A DNA stretch of 64,000 bases. Origin: Fusibacter bizertensis (GTDB lineage Bacteria > Bacillota > Clostridia > Peptostreptococcales > Acidaminobacteraceae). A program made the position numbers and the translations under genes. Below, one piece after another: positions 8,758 through 17,344 of this stretch. A model generated the notes under the pieces. That model did no database searches. It saw nothing but the letters and a program-made list of their open reading frames with translations, and was not told the origin of the DNA. Numbering within the stretch: position 1 is the first letter of the stretch; every line of letters starts with the position of its first letter. The DNA lies in contig NZ_JARYZI010000004.1 of the NCBI RefSeq assembly GCF_029914245.1, positions 62,001 through 126,000 on the forward strand. Direction: 5' to 3'.

Positions 8758-9576
8758 CTAGATTACAAAATGTTCATGTCCTACAGTGACAAAACCCATA
8801 ACAGTACTAAAAAATTCAATTGGTTTTTCATACATCGAAGCATGTCCACAATGTTTAATCACAACAAATCGGCTGTTTTTGATTTCTTGATGGATCTGTT
8901 CCTGACATGATAAAGGCGTTATGATATCCTCATCAGCACCTATGATCAATGTGGGGATGTTGATTACATTAATTTGGTCTCTCACGTCATGGGTTTCTGC
9001 ACTAATCACTAACCTTATAAAACCTTCATACCATTTTTCATCAAATACTTTATCAAATAATTTTTCTCTTGCATCTAACCACGCCACTCTTGATTCATAA
9101 AATTCTGATGAATAAATCGGTGGAATGGTTGCTTTGAAAAATTGTTTGCCATCATAGGTTTTCGCTGAGTAGATCCACGAATCTCCTATCGCTTTAAGTT
9201 GCTGGTTGGTGTATGCAGTGGTATTCGCAAGTACTAATTTTGATAGCATCTGCTGATACTTCACCGCAAACTTCATTGCAACTTCTCCACCATAAGAAAT
9301 CCCCATAAGTGTCACCTGCTTAAGGTCAAGTGCTGTGAGAAGTTCTTTCACAAGTTCTACTTGTAAATCCTGTGTATATGTCGTTTCAAGATATTCAGAC
9401 TTTCCTTGATCATAAAAATCAAGTAAAACTACTTTAAACTGTTTGCTGAGCATACCCATAAATGGTTGCCAGCTTGCGCTACTCATCATTATGCCATTTA
9501 AAATAACCAGTGAAGTTTCCCCTTCACCGTGTACTTCATAGTAGGCTTTATTATGGTTAACCTCTATAAAAGACAT
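8758..9576 (-). CDS. Alpha/beta-hydrolase fold protein
   Basis: Cytosolic 272-residue protein with an alpha/beta-hydrolase core. Visible elements are the oxyanion region LVILNGIMMSSASWQPF, the nucleophile elbow GISYGGE (Ser in G-x-S-x-G, about residue 95), a late Asp in IIGADEDIITP, and the catalytic His in HCGHASMYEKP. All three triad residues are therefore present. It starts two bases after the stop of the next hydrolase, so the pair is probably one transcript. Substrate is unknown; candidates in this family are esterases, lactonases or C-C hydrolases. The two neighbours are related only through the fold, not near-duplicates. Confidence 0.85.
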   Translation of the reverse strand: MSFIEVNHNKAYYEVHGEGETSLVILNGIMMSSASWQPFMGMLSKQFKVVLLDFYDQGKSEYLETTYTQDLQVELVKELLTALDLKQVTLMGISYGGEVAMKFAVKYQQMLSKLVLANTTAYTNQQLKAIGDSWIYSAKTYDGKQFFKATIPPIYSSEFYESRVAWLDAREKLFDKVFDEKWYEGFIRLVISAETHDVRDQINVINIPTLIIGADEDIITPLSCQEQIHQEIKNSRFVVIKHCGHASMYEKPIEFFSTVMGFVTVGHEHFVI

Positions 9577-9577
9577 T

Positions 9578-10465
9578 TTATTTCTCCTTAATTAACTTAA
9601 CAACAGTATCAAATTGATCAACCATTGGATTGTGTCCAGATTTTTTAAGAATTTCTAATCTTGAGTTATCTTTGAGTGCTTCATGTATACCAGTTGCCAT
9701 AGCCATAGGAACAACGTAATCGTCTTCTCCCTGTATAATTAAAACTGGACATTTTATCTTGTCAATTTCACCAGTTCCCATACCATAACCATTATCAGTA
9801 TGAGAAAGGTTAAACCTCGTAAGAGAATAATCAATATCAACTAAATTTCTTTGAAGTAACATTTCTTCAACATATCTATCATAGTCTTCAGGTGTAGGCT
9901 GATTCCCAACATTATAAATTGCTGCATTCCATAACATTTTATAAAACTCAGCGTCCTTATTCTTGATTGCATTTAGCACTGGTGCAACCTGTATTGGGTC
10001 GTTTTCAATTTCTTCTTTTGTGGTCAAAAGCTCTGTAAGGATAGCTTGACCTTGTGCATCCTTTTTAAACATTGGATAACCGGTAATACCAACACTTTCT
10101 AGTAAAATTAACCGCTTAACTACTTCAGGGTTGTCAATTGCTAAATACATGGCGATACCACCACCTGTTGACCATCCTAAAACTTCCAAATCTTTCAATC
10201 TCAACTTATCAATAAAGTACTCTAGATCTTCACTTAGATCTTTCAAACTGTCAAATCTGTCATGATAAGAAGAGTGGCCAAACCCGCGCAAATCCACTGC
10301 GTAGATTTTAAAATCATCATATAATGCGTCCATCAAATGGTCAAAATGTGCAGAAGAAGACATATTTCCGTGAATTAACAATAGATTTCTATCGCCAACG
10401 CCTCCTTCTCTATAAGCTAAAACTTCATTTTTAATATGCATTTTTTTGAATTCGAATTCGTTCAT
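9578..10465 (-). CDS. Alpha/beta-hydrolase fold protein
   Basis: Second hydrolase of the tandem pair, about 295 residues. LLIHGNMSSSAHFDHL is the oxyanion segment, GWSTGGGIAMY the nucleophile elbow, IQGEDDYVVP carries the acid Asp, and KSGHNPMVDQ the catalytic His. The reading frame extends to an ATG at 10483, but the internal ATG at 10465 has a GTGAG element upstream while the first has none, so I prefer 10465. The gene follows the large hairpin that ends the ABC transporter operon. Function beyond hydrolase is not assignable. Confidence 0.83.
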   Translation of the reverse strand: MNEFEFKKMHIKNEVLAYREGGVGDRNLLLIHGNMSSSAHFDHLMDALYDDFKIYAVDLRGFGHSSYHDRFDSLKDLSEDLEYFIDKLRLKDLEVLGWSTGGGIAMYLAIDNPEVVKRLILLESVGITGYPMFKKDAQGQAILTELLTTKEEIENDPIQVAPVLNAIKNKDAEFYKMLWNAAIYNVGNQPTPEDYDRYVEEMLLQRNLVDIDYSLTRFNLSHTDNGYGMGTGEIDKIKCPVLIIQGEDDYVVPMAMATGIHEALKDNSRLEILKKSGHNPMVDQFDTVVKLIKEK

Positions 10466-10515
10466 GTACGTTCTCACTTTCATAAAATGACTTACTTAGT
10501 ATTTTGATTCAAAAT

Positions 10516-10590
10516 AAACAACCTAACCGATGAGTACACTCACACTATAAAAAGTGTATAATGTGAGTGCTTCATCTGCTAAGGTTGTTT
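10516..10590 (-). terminator. Large 75-nt hairpin ending the liv-type operon
   Basis: Outer arms AAACAACCT (10516-10524) and AGGTTGTTT (10582-10590) pair perfectly. Inside them GATGA pairs with TCATC, and CACTCACA with TGTGAGTG, with small internal loops. On the - strand the tract TTTTATTTTG follows, so it can act as terminator for the transporter operon. Its size is much greater than that of the other terminators in the window. Confidence 0.65.
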
Positions 10591-10637
10591 CATTTATTCA
10601 ACAAGAGTCGTTCTCTATTCTATTATACTACTAAAAA

Positions 10638-11909
10638 CTACTTTCCGATAAGTGAATCAATTGATGCAAGATCTGCAACTGGTAACCATTCACCATCTTT
10701 GTTTTCTGGATTAATTTTTGAAAGGTTCATTTCTTGTGTACCAGCTCTTAATCCGCCAGCATAGTTAATTTCTCCACCAAATGGGTTCATGATTGGAGCA
10801 GATTCAAGTGCATCCATATAGTTATCCCATGTGATTACGCCATCAACTCTTTGAAGACCTTCTACAAAGAAGTGAGCAGCGATCCAGCCTGTCATAGCAT
10901 ATACGTTAGTTTCATAACCAACAGCATATTTTTGGAATTCTTCTAAAGCTTTTGCTCTTTCGCCTTCAAATGAAACCCAACCATTACCGTAAACATCAAA
11001 TTTGCCAGCGATTTCATTAACAACGCCTTGAGCAATAATTGGAGACACGTTTACGTAAGTTGTAATTACATCTTTGTTAACGTTTTGAGCAGCTAATTCT
11101 TTAACGATTGTTGGGAATGTTGCTTGAATAGCAGCAACAACAACAAAATCTACATCAGCATCTTTAATTGTTGTAATAGCAGAAGATACGTCTGTTGCAC
11201 CAGCTGAAACTTGTTGCTCAACTAATTCAATATTAAGTTCTTTTGCCATTTCTTGAGCGCCCCAAAGTAAATCTTTACCAGCGTCATCATTAGTATACAC
11301 GATACCAACTTTTTTGGCTTCAAAGTCTCCAGCAGCACGAGCGATCATGATTTTACCTTCAGTTTTGTAGATTGGTTGTACTGGGAAGATATTTCTGCCA
11401 TCACTTGTTGCATTTTCATTGTATAATTGGCCAATACCAGTTGCAAAGTAAACAGCTGGAATACCGTATTCTTTAAGATCATCAATAGTTGCAGCAACTA
11501 CTGGTGTACCAAAGTGACCAACGATTGCAAATACTTTTTCATCTTCTACAAAGCTTGAAAGAGCTGCTTTACCTTTAACTGGGTCAAATTCATCATCAAC
11601 ATGTGTGAAAACGATGTCTCTACCTTGGATTCCTCCAGCTTCGTTAATCATTTTAAAGTAAGCTTCAATACCAGCGTTAAACGGTACGCCTACTGGCGCA
11701 AATGCACCTGATGTCGCAGCACTATTTGCTACGATAATTTCTGTATCTGTAATTCCTTGTGCCCACTCTAATTCTTCTTGTGGTGCAGCTGTAGTTTCTT
11801 CACCTGCTGCACTTGTAGTTCCTTCTGTAGTTGGCTCATCTGTTTTTGCACAGCCAGCAAATGAAAATACCATTACTAAAACTAATAAAAGCGATAAAAA
11901 TCTTTTCAT
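10638..11909 (-). CDS. ABC transporter substrate-binding lipoprotein (Leu/Ile/Val-type, LivJ-like)
   Basis: Extracellular binding protein of 423 residues. The N-terminus MKRFLSLLLVLVMVFSFAGC is a lipoprotein signal with the lipobox Cys at 20, followed by a Thr/Glu-rich linker. The mature part begins with the periplasmic-binding-protein type 1 pattern: TDTEIIVANSAATSGAFAPVG, the early loop AYFKMINEAGGIQGRDI, and KVGIVYTNDDAGKD. It is the last gene of the livHMGF-type operon and has a strong GGAGGAG. The type 1 family binds branched-chain amino acids, but also short-chain amides, urea or other small ligands, so the ligand is uncertain. Confidence 0.92.
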   Translation of the reverse strand: MKRFLSLLLVLVMVFSFAGCAKTDEPTTEGTTSAAGEETTAAPQEELEWAQGITDTEIIVANSAATSGAFAPVGVPFNAGIEAYFKMINEAGGIQGRDIVFTHVDDEFDPVKGKAALSSFVEDEKVFAIVGHFGTPVVAATIDDLKEYGIPAVYFATGIGQLYNENATSDGRNIFPVQPIYKTEGKIMIARAAGDFEAKKVGIVYTNDDAGKDLLWGAQEMAKELNIELVEQQVSAGATDVSSAITTIKDADVDFVVVAAIQATFPTIVKELAAQNVNKDVITTYVNVSPIIAQGVVNEIAGKFDVYGNGWVSFEGERAKALEEFQKYAVGYETNVYAMTGWIAAHFFVEGLQRVDGVITWDNYMDALESAPIMNPFGGEINYAGGLRAGTQEMNLSKINPENKDGEWLPVADLASIDSLIGK

Positions 11910-12005
11910 TTCTTACTCCTCCTCTTATGTGTATAAAACTGTAATCTATATTAGGCCAAGATTGGGATTTAATCTCGACTTAATAACTGGAATAAATGTG
12001 TAGAT

Positions 12006-12734
12006 CTAATGGGATCCCAAATATGCTTCAATTAATTTCGGATCATTTCTTAACACTTCTGATTCCCCATGTGTATTGATTTGTCCAAGTTCAAGTAAAT
12101 AAGCATAATCTGCAATTTTCAAAGTTTGTGCAGCATTTTGCTCAACTATAATGATAGTTGTGCCTTCTTGCCTAATCTCTTTAACAATATTCATGATATC
12201 TTGAACAATTAAAGGTGCTAGTCCTAATGAGGGTTCATCAAGTAACAAAACCTTAGGACTACTCATAAGTGCTCTAGCAATCGCTAGCATTTGTTGCTCT
12301 CCACCAGATAATGTTGATGCAACTTGATTTTTTCTTTCTTCAAGTACAGGAAAATACTTATAAACTCTTTCAAAATTCTTTTGAATTTGTTGCTTATCCT
12401 TAAGTGTAAATGCACCGATTTTTAAGTTCTCTTCCACTGTAAAATCTCTAAAAACGGCTCTGCCTTCTGGTGATTGAGCAATTCCAAGTCCTGCTACTTT
12501 CTCAGCTTCTTTGCCTGCTATTTCTTCATCATATAGCATAATTGAACCTTCAGCAGGTTCTACAAGTCCAGAAATAGTTCTAAGTGTAGAAGTTTTACCT
12601 GCACCGTTTGCACCTAGTAGTGCAACTATTTCGCCTTCTTTAACTTCTATGTCGATGCCTTTTAAAGCTTCTACTGCACCATATCTTACAACTAAACCTT
12701 TGATAGATAACGCTGTTTTCATATCTTTACGCAT
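12006..12734 (-). CDS. livF: ABC transporter ATPase, LivF type
   Basis: Cytoplasmic ATP-binding subunit of 242 residues. Walker A is GANGAGKTS (about 37-45), the signature is LSGGEQQML, Walker B is VLLLDEPSLGLAP, and the switch His lies in VEQNAAQ, where the usual His is replaced by Gln-Asn as is normal in LivF. The start at 12734 overlaps the end of livG by eight bases and has GAGG upstream; the later in-frame ATG at 12722 has no ribosome binding site. Together with LivG it would form the heterodimer driving uptake. Confidence 0.94.
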   Translation of the reverse strand: MRKDMKTALSIKGLVVRYGAVEALKGIDIEVKEGEIVALLGANGAGKTSTLRTISGLVEPAEGSIMLYDEEIAGKEAEKVAGLGIAQSPEGRAVFRDFTVEENLKIGAFTLKDKQQIQKNFERVYKYFPVLEERKNQVASTLSGGEQQMLAIARALMSSPKVLLLDEPSLGLAPLIVQDIMNIVKEIRQEGTTIIIVEQNAAQTLKIADYAYLLELGQINTHGESEVLRNDPKLIEAYLGSH

Positions 12735-13536
12735 TTTCTTCTACCTCGATTCCAAGATATGCAACTTGCACATCTTTGTTTTCTTTTATCTCTTTTGGTG
12801 TACCTACTGCTAGGAATTTACCAAATGAAATGGCGCATATTTTGTCACACACATCCATAACAAGTCGCATATCATGTTCAACTAAAAGTATAGAACAATC
12901 AAGTTCATCTCTAAGTTTTCGAATCAACTTTGAAAGCTCAGCAGTTTCAATATCATTAAGACCCGCCGCTGGCTCATCTAAGATAATCAATCTAGGATTT
13001 GACATCAGCGCTCTCGCAAACTCAACTTTTTTCAGCACACCATAAGGCTGTCCGCCTGCTGGCAGATCTGCACGATCGGCAATACCTAGTATCCCAAGAA
13101 CGCGAAGTGCTTCTGCTCTATATTTTTTCTCTTCTTTTCTAGCTCTAGGTAATCTCAACGCCTGATCAATGATTGTAGATTTAAAATCAACATGTGCACC
13201 TATCAAGACGTTATCTATCACGCTTAACTCTCTAATGAGTTCTACATTTTGAAATGTTCTTACCAACCCTAGTTTTACAATGTCATGAACATTTTTTTCC
13301 AGTAAATTATGAACATTACCAGAGCGATCTTTAAATACGATGCTACCTGAATCAGGTTTGTAAAATTGTGTTATACAGTTAAATGCAGTTGTTTTACCAG
13401 CACCATTTGGTCCAATTAGGCCAAAAACCTCTTTTTCTTTAATTTCGAAGGAGAGATTATCAACTGCCTTTAAGCCACCAAATGCTATTGAAAGGCCTTC
13501 AACCTTAAGCACTGAGTTGTCTAAATTATTTTGCAT
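12727..13536 (-). CDS. livG: ABC transporter ATPase, LivG type
   Basis: ATP-binding subunit of 269 residues. Walker A is GPNGAGKTT, Walker B is LIILDEPAAGLND, and the switch is LLVEHDMRLVMDVCD, the typical LivG H-loop. The C-terminal GTPKEIKENKDVQVAYLG is the LivG tail. It lies one base after livM and overlaps livF, consistent with one polycistronic message. Confidence 0.94.
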   Translation of the reverse strand: MQNNLDNSVLKVEGLSIAFGGLKAVDNLSFEIKEKEVFGLIGPNGAGKTTAFNCITQFYKPDSGSIVFKDRSGNVHNLLEKNVHDIVKLGLVRTFQNVELIRELSVIDNVLIGAHVDFKSTIIDQALRLPRARKEEKKYRAEALRVLGILGIADRADLPAGGQPYGVLKKVEFARALMSNPRLIILDEPAAGLNDIETAELSKLIRKLRDELDCSILLVEHDMRLVMDVCDKICAISFGKFLAVGTPKEIKENKDVQVAYLGIEVEENA

Positions 13537-13537
13537 A

Positions 13538-14524
13538 TTATTTCTCTCCTTTAATCAATTTTCCAAATAGTTTTTTTAGGTCTGTAAACATATGAATCAA
13601 TCCATTTGGATAGAAAATGATGACGAGAATGATTAGAATTCCGTTTAAAACGTAAGATAAATCACTTAAAATAGGAATCTGCTTCAATAGTAAATCCGGT
13701 ACTGCAAATACTATGACTGCACCCAAAAGTGTTCCATATATCGACCTAAGTCCACCTATGATAATCATTGATAAGAAGTTAAGCGATAAATTAAGCGACC
13801 AGGTTGTTGGATACGCATACTTGATAAAGTGAACATATAGTACACCTGCTATACTTGCATACATCGTCGCAAGTGCAAAAGCAATAAGTCTGTGCTTTAG
13901 AAGATTTACACCCATCGCTTGTGATGCAGCTTCACTGCCTCTCATGGCATTAAGCGCACGTCCAAGTCTACCATTCATCAAGTTATAAGTTAAAAGCATT
14001 ACCAATACTAGAACGACAACAACAAAATAATATGTCGTTGCACGATTAAGTTCAAAAGTACCAAGTAACGTTGGATAACTCGCTGTTTTACCACTGAAAC
14101 CGTTGGTAAAGACATCAAACTCTTCAAACGTCTTCTTCATGATTTCTGATACCGCTAAGGTTGCAATTGCAAGGTAAATCCCCTCTATCTTTAAAGAAAC
14201 AAGGCCAATTAATATCCCCACTAATGTTGGAATCAGAATTGCTAAAAACATACTTAATTCAAATGGAATATTCATATCACTTGTAAAATATGCTGATAAA
14301 TATGCAGCAAGTCCCATAAATCCAGCTGTTCCAAGTGAAATCAATCCAGAATAGCCAAGGAGTATATTAAGTCCAAGTGCTGCAATTGCAAATATAAATG
14401 TTCCGCCCAATGTCGTCAAATAGCTTGTTTTAATCAATCCCATTTCAGCCATTTTAGGGACTAATGCCAAGATTAAACCCAGAATGACAAAATGTAAGTA
14501 AGGATTCTTAATAATTTTTTTCAT
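13538..14524 (-). CDS. livM: ABC transporter permease, LivM type
   Basis: Membrane subunit of 328 residues with about nine hydrophobic segments. The family block LGLNILLGYSGLISLGTAGFMG is near residues 50-71. The EAA-like cytoplasmic loop RGSEAASQAMGVNLLKHRL contacts the ATPases. The start has GGTGAAAAG upstream. It lies between livH and livG with gaps of only 1-8 bases. It pairs with LivH as the heterodimeric channel. Confidence 0.93.
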   Translation of the reverse strand: MKKIIKNPYLHFVILGLILALVPKMAEMGLIKTSYLTTLGGTFIFAIAALGLNILLGYSGLISLGTAGFMGLAAYLSAYFTSDMNIPFELSMFLAILIPTLVGILIGLVSLKIEGIYLAIATLAVSEIMKKTFEEFDVFTNGFSGKTASYPTLLGTFELNRATTYYFVVVVLVLVMLLTYNLMNGRLGRALNAMRGSEAASQAMGVNLLKHRLIAFALATMYASIAGVLYVHFIKYAYPTTWSLNLSLNFLSMIIIGGLRSIYGTLLGAVIVFAVPDLLLKQIPILSDLSYVLNGILIILVIIFYPNGLIHMFTDLKKLFGKLIKGEK

Positions 14525-14532
14525 CTTTTCAC

Positions 14533-15417
14533 CTACACCTTTTTAATGATTTTCTTGCCGAATAAACCATGCGGTCTAAACACCAAGAATACTAAGATTA
14601 GAATGTATAATATCTGACCACCCCATACGGAACTACCATAGTAAAGTAATAAGTTTCTGCCAATACCTATCACGTATGCACCAACTACTGGACCATAAAA
14701 TGTTTGAAATCCACCAAGTACCACTGCTATCAAAGCATTAAGTTGAACATCATCCATAATATGAAGTGTTACCGATGTCATAGGTGCTGTCATAACTCCT
14801 GATAATACACCAAGTACACCTGCTACTGCCCATGCACCCATGGTAACGGTCTTTGTAGGCACGCCCATAAGTTTAGCAGTATGTTCATTTGAAGCTGTTG
14901 AACGAACTGCCAAACCAATTTTTGTTTTTTGTAATACAACAAACAAACCACCCATTACAAAAAGACCAAATATGATATTGAATACACCATTATAAGATAT
15001 ATCAGCACCAAAAATTGATAGATTACCAGTTTCGATTAATTTAGGTAATCTTAATGGGTCCACGCCAAATATTAGCGGTGATATCCCCAGAACAATCATA
15101 AGCATCCCCAGCGTGATAATCTGTTTGGCCTCAGGATGCACTTTTTTAGTATGACGAATAACAACTAGGTCAATCAATAAACCTGTAACAATTGCACTTA
15201 AGATTCCACCAAGTGCAGCCAACCAAATATTGATTCCCAAAGAGTTAAAAAGATAAGTTACGACAAATGTGTTAAACATTGCAACTGATCCCTGTGAGAA
15301 GTTCACAATATTTGATGTTCTAAAAATAATGATGATACTAAGTGCTGCCAGTGCGTATATGCTTCCAGTTTCTAAGCTCCGCAGTATTACTTGAATAAAA
15401 GTACTCAAAATGCTCAC
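14533..15417 (-). CDS. livH: ABC transporter permease, LivH type
   Basis: Membrane permease of 294 residues. SLETGSIYALAALSIIIIFRTSNIVNFSQG is the hallmark N-terminus (helices 1-2), and the coupling loop is RSTASNEHTAKLMGVPTKTV. The start is GTG at 15417, or possibly TTG at 15408, which sits better behind the GAGGTGAG. It follows the chemoreceptor-like gene by 20 bases with no terminator between, so the transporter is probably transcribed from the sigma-54-type promoter upstream of that gene. Confidence 0.93.
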   Translation of the reverse strand: MSILSTFIQVILRSLETGSIYALAALSIIIIFRTSNIVNFSQGSVAMFNTFVVTYLFNSLGINIWLAALGGILSAIVTGLLIDLVVIRHTKKVHPEAKQIITLGMLMIVLGISPLIFGVDPLRLPKLIETGNLSIFGADISYNGVFNIIFGLFVMGGLFVVLQKTKIGLAVRSTASNEHTAKLMGVPTKTVTMGAWAVAGVLGVLSGVMTAPMTSVTLHIMDDVQLNALIAVVLGGFQTFYGPVVGAYVIGIGRNLLLYYGSSVWGGQILYILILVFLVFRPHGLFGKKIIKKV

Positions 15418-15437
15418 CTCATCTAAGTTTTTTCAAT

Positions 15438-16274
15438 TTAGAATCTTTTTGCAAGACTCTCTAGTATCTTTGCACTTTCATTTAACGCATGTACTGAATG
15501 CGAGATGTCATTGAATGCCTCGGTCTGGGATTCAAAAATCGCATTATTATCGTTAATTTTCCGTTCAATGTTGCCAATAGAACCTTTTATCTGACCAAGT
15601 GTATCCTTAATCAGATCCGCGGAATCTTTGCTTGATTTAGATAATTTTCTAATTTCTTCAGCCACCACTCCAAATCCGCGTCCAAACTCACCTGATCTCG
15701 CAGCTTCTATTGCTGCATTTAACCCCAACAAGTTTGTTTGATTTGCAATTGTAGTGATAAAACTAATAATTTCATCTGTCTTATCAGTTGATTCTCTTGA
15801 AGCGACTACATCGCGCCCTATTTCAAGATTGCTATCTACTACATTTTGCAAATTTCCTGACACTTCAGAAAAGGATTTTGATATTTTTCCTAAAGCATCT
15901 GACAAAATTGTGCTTAATTCCTCCATTTGATGCTGCTTTTCAAGGCTTATACCAAATCCAATGGCTCCTACTACCGTTCCGACTTCATCGAAAATTGGAT
16001 AGCCTACGGCTTTATAAGGAAAACCAAAGACTTCTTTAGGAATCACTTTATGCACTAGTTTGCCTGTTTGGATACTGTCGTACGCGGCTGAACCCTTTTT
16101 AAGTAGTGATTGCTCCTCGGTTTGAACTGTACCAGCAGTCCCTGTATAAAACTTTAAACAGCGCTCAGTATTGTTTATTCCGATCATAAGCTTGTCATCA
16201 ACAAGTAAATTCAACAATGGAATAATATCGTTGAACAATTTCATCACCACATTTTGGGAAATATCCGTAATCAT
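15438..16274 (-). CDS. Soluble methyl-accepting chemotaxis-type signalling protein
   Basis: A 278-residue protein without membrane segments. Residues 1-115 form a compact sensor-like domain ([18 protein letters not shown], then [19 protein letters not shown] and [15 protein letters not shown]). Residues 116-278 form a shortened MCP signalling coiled coil, with the tip [20 protein letters not shown] and [19 protein letters not shown]. Proteins of this shape are common in Clostridia and contact CheA/CheW from the cytosol. Its place as first gene of the liv-type operon suggests it senses the transported compound or its cytosolic level; that is inference. The start has AGGAG. Confidence 0.85.
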   Translation of the reverse strand: MITDISQNVVMKLFNDIIPLLNLLVDDKLMIGINNTERCLKFYTGTAGTVQTEEQSLLKKGSAAYDSIQTGKLVHKVIPKEVFGFPYKAVGYPIFDEVGTVVGAIGFGISLEKQHQMEELSTILSDALGKISKSFSEVSGNLQNVVDSNLEIGRDVVASRESTDKTDEIISFITTIANQTNLLGLNAAIEAARSGEFGRGFGVVAEEIRKLSKSSKDSADLIKDTLGQIKGSIGNIERKINDNNAIFESQTEAFNDISHSVHALNESAKILESLAKRF

Positions 16275-16327
16275 ATTCAGCTCCTAAACTTATGTTGTTT
16301 TTGTCCTGCATTCCTCATTTCTATACT

Positions 16328-16344
16328 AAGCAATTACTATGCCA
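16328..16344 (-). promoter_or_regulatory. Sigma-54 (-24/-12) promoter for the chemoreceptor-liv operon
   Basis: On the - strand the sequence reads TTGGCATAGTAATTGCT. GG and GC are separated by exactly 10 bases, and 15 of 17 positions fit the consensus YTGGCACGrNNNTTGCW. The predicted start is near 16318, 44 bases before the gene. No competing TATAAT with a TG or -35 element is visible there. Confidence 0.7.
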
Positions 16345-16363
16345 AAAAAAAGTTTACACTTCT

Positions 16364-16381
16364 TGCACTAATAAATGTGCA
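16364..16381 (-). promoter_or_regulatory. Inverted repeat upstream of the sigma-54 promoter (possible enhancer)
   Basis: TGCAC-N8-GTGCA (16364-16368 / 16377-16381) lies about 46-63 bases upstream of the predicted sigma-54 start. Such dyads are where bacterial enhancer-binding proteins dock. No enhancer-binding protein gene is in the window. Confidence 0.4.
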
Positions 16382-16421
16382 TTTTGCTACAAAATTTACT
16401 ATGTTGATGAGAAAATGTGAC

Positions 16422-16481
16422 AAAAAAATAAACGGATGTTCACTTATTGTACAAATTCATGTACATTATTTGGACATCCGT
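16422..16481 (-). terminator. Terminator of the aro operon
   Basis: On the - strand ACGGATGT (16481-16474) pairs with ACATCCGT (16439-16432), then a T-rich run TTATTTTTTTG follows. A smaller dyad TGTACA-N6-TGTACA lies in the loop. It sits 15 bases after the aroE stop. Confidence 0.8.
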
Positions 16482-16495
16482 CACGTTTTTTTCAA

Positions 16496-17344
16496 TTATA
16501 TTTGCTCTAAGATACTTTTCGTGATACTTTTCAAATCATATTTTTGATCATACCAAATTTCTTCAGCCTTCAACGCTTGAGCAACGAGCATAAACAATCC
16601 GTTGCAACCAGGCACATTAAGTGCATTTGCCCTAATTAGTAATTCTGTCATAAGAGGCGAATAATTGAGGTCAAAAACAAATGTTTGGCTTTCCAGGGTT
16701 GTATTTCCAATCAATTCAGATGATTGTATAGATTTATGACCAATTGGTGTACAGTTCACTAACACATCTGAACTTAATACCATTTGATTCAACCAAACAT
16801 AGTCAACACACCTACAATTTGGAAAAAATGGTTCTATTTTCGATACATTTCTAGATACAACTACGATTTCATTATATCCTAAGTCCTCAAGGGCAACAAC
16901 CACCATCTTGGCTGCTCCACCAGATCCTAGTACAATTGCTCGCGATTTATGCGTCTCTAATTTGAGCTTTTGTAACTCAGCTTCAAAAGAAGCGATGAAA
17001 CCGTAGTAATCAGTATTATAGCCAATCCATCGATTATTTATTTGTTTCACAGTATTTACTGCGCCAATCCGCTTAGCTACGGGATCTATTTCATCTAAAT
17101 AAGGTATTATCACTTCTTTATATGGAATAGTGACATTAAATCCACTTAAAAGACGTAACTCACTTAACATCTTTTCCGTTCCAAAATCATCCTTTGAGAC
17201 TTCATATAGCTTGTAATCTGCTTCTAAGTGATGCATATTATAAAATATCTGATGTATCTGAGGAGACTTACTATATGTTAAAGTTTCACCCAGCAAACCA
17301 AATCGCTCTACATTCAGATTTTTTTCACTCTGTTTTTTATGCAT
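16496..17344 (-). CDS. aroE: Shikimate 5-dehydrogenase
   Basis: NADPH-dependent reduction of 3-dehydroshikimate to shikimate. The 282-residue product shows GLLGETLTYSKSPQIHQ at the substrate site, GFNVTIPYKEVI with the catalytic Lys, IGAVNTV, NTDYYGF with the catalytic Asp, and the nucleotide loop GSGGAAKMVV. The start overlaps the end of aroC by eight bases, with AGGAGTAGG upstream. It is the last gene of aroB-aroA-aroC-aroE. Confidence 0.95.
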   Translation of the reverse strand: MHKKQSEKNLNVERFGLLGETLTYSKSPQIHQIFYNMHHLEADYKLYEVSKDDFGTEKMLSELRLLSGFNVTIPYKEVIIPYLDEIDPVAKRIGAVNTVKQINNRWIGYNTDYYGFIASFEAELQKLKLETHKSRAIVLGSGGAAKMVVVALEDLGYNEIVVVSRNVSKIEPFFPNCRCVDYVWLNQMVLSSDVLVNCTPIGHKSIQSSELIGNTTLESQTFVFDLNYSPLMTELLIRANALNVPGCNGLFMLVAQALKAEEIWYDQKYDLKSITKSILEQI

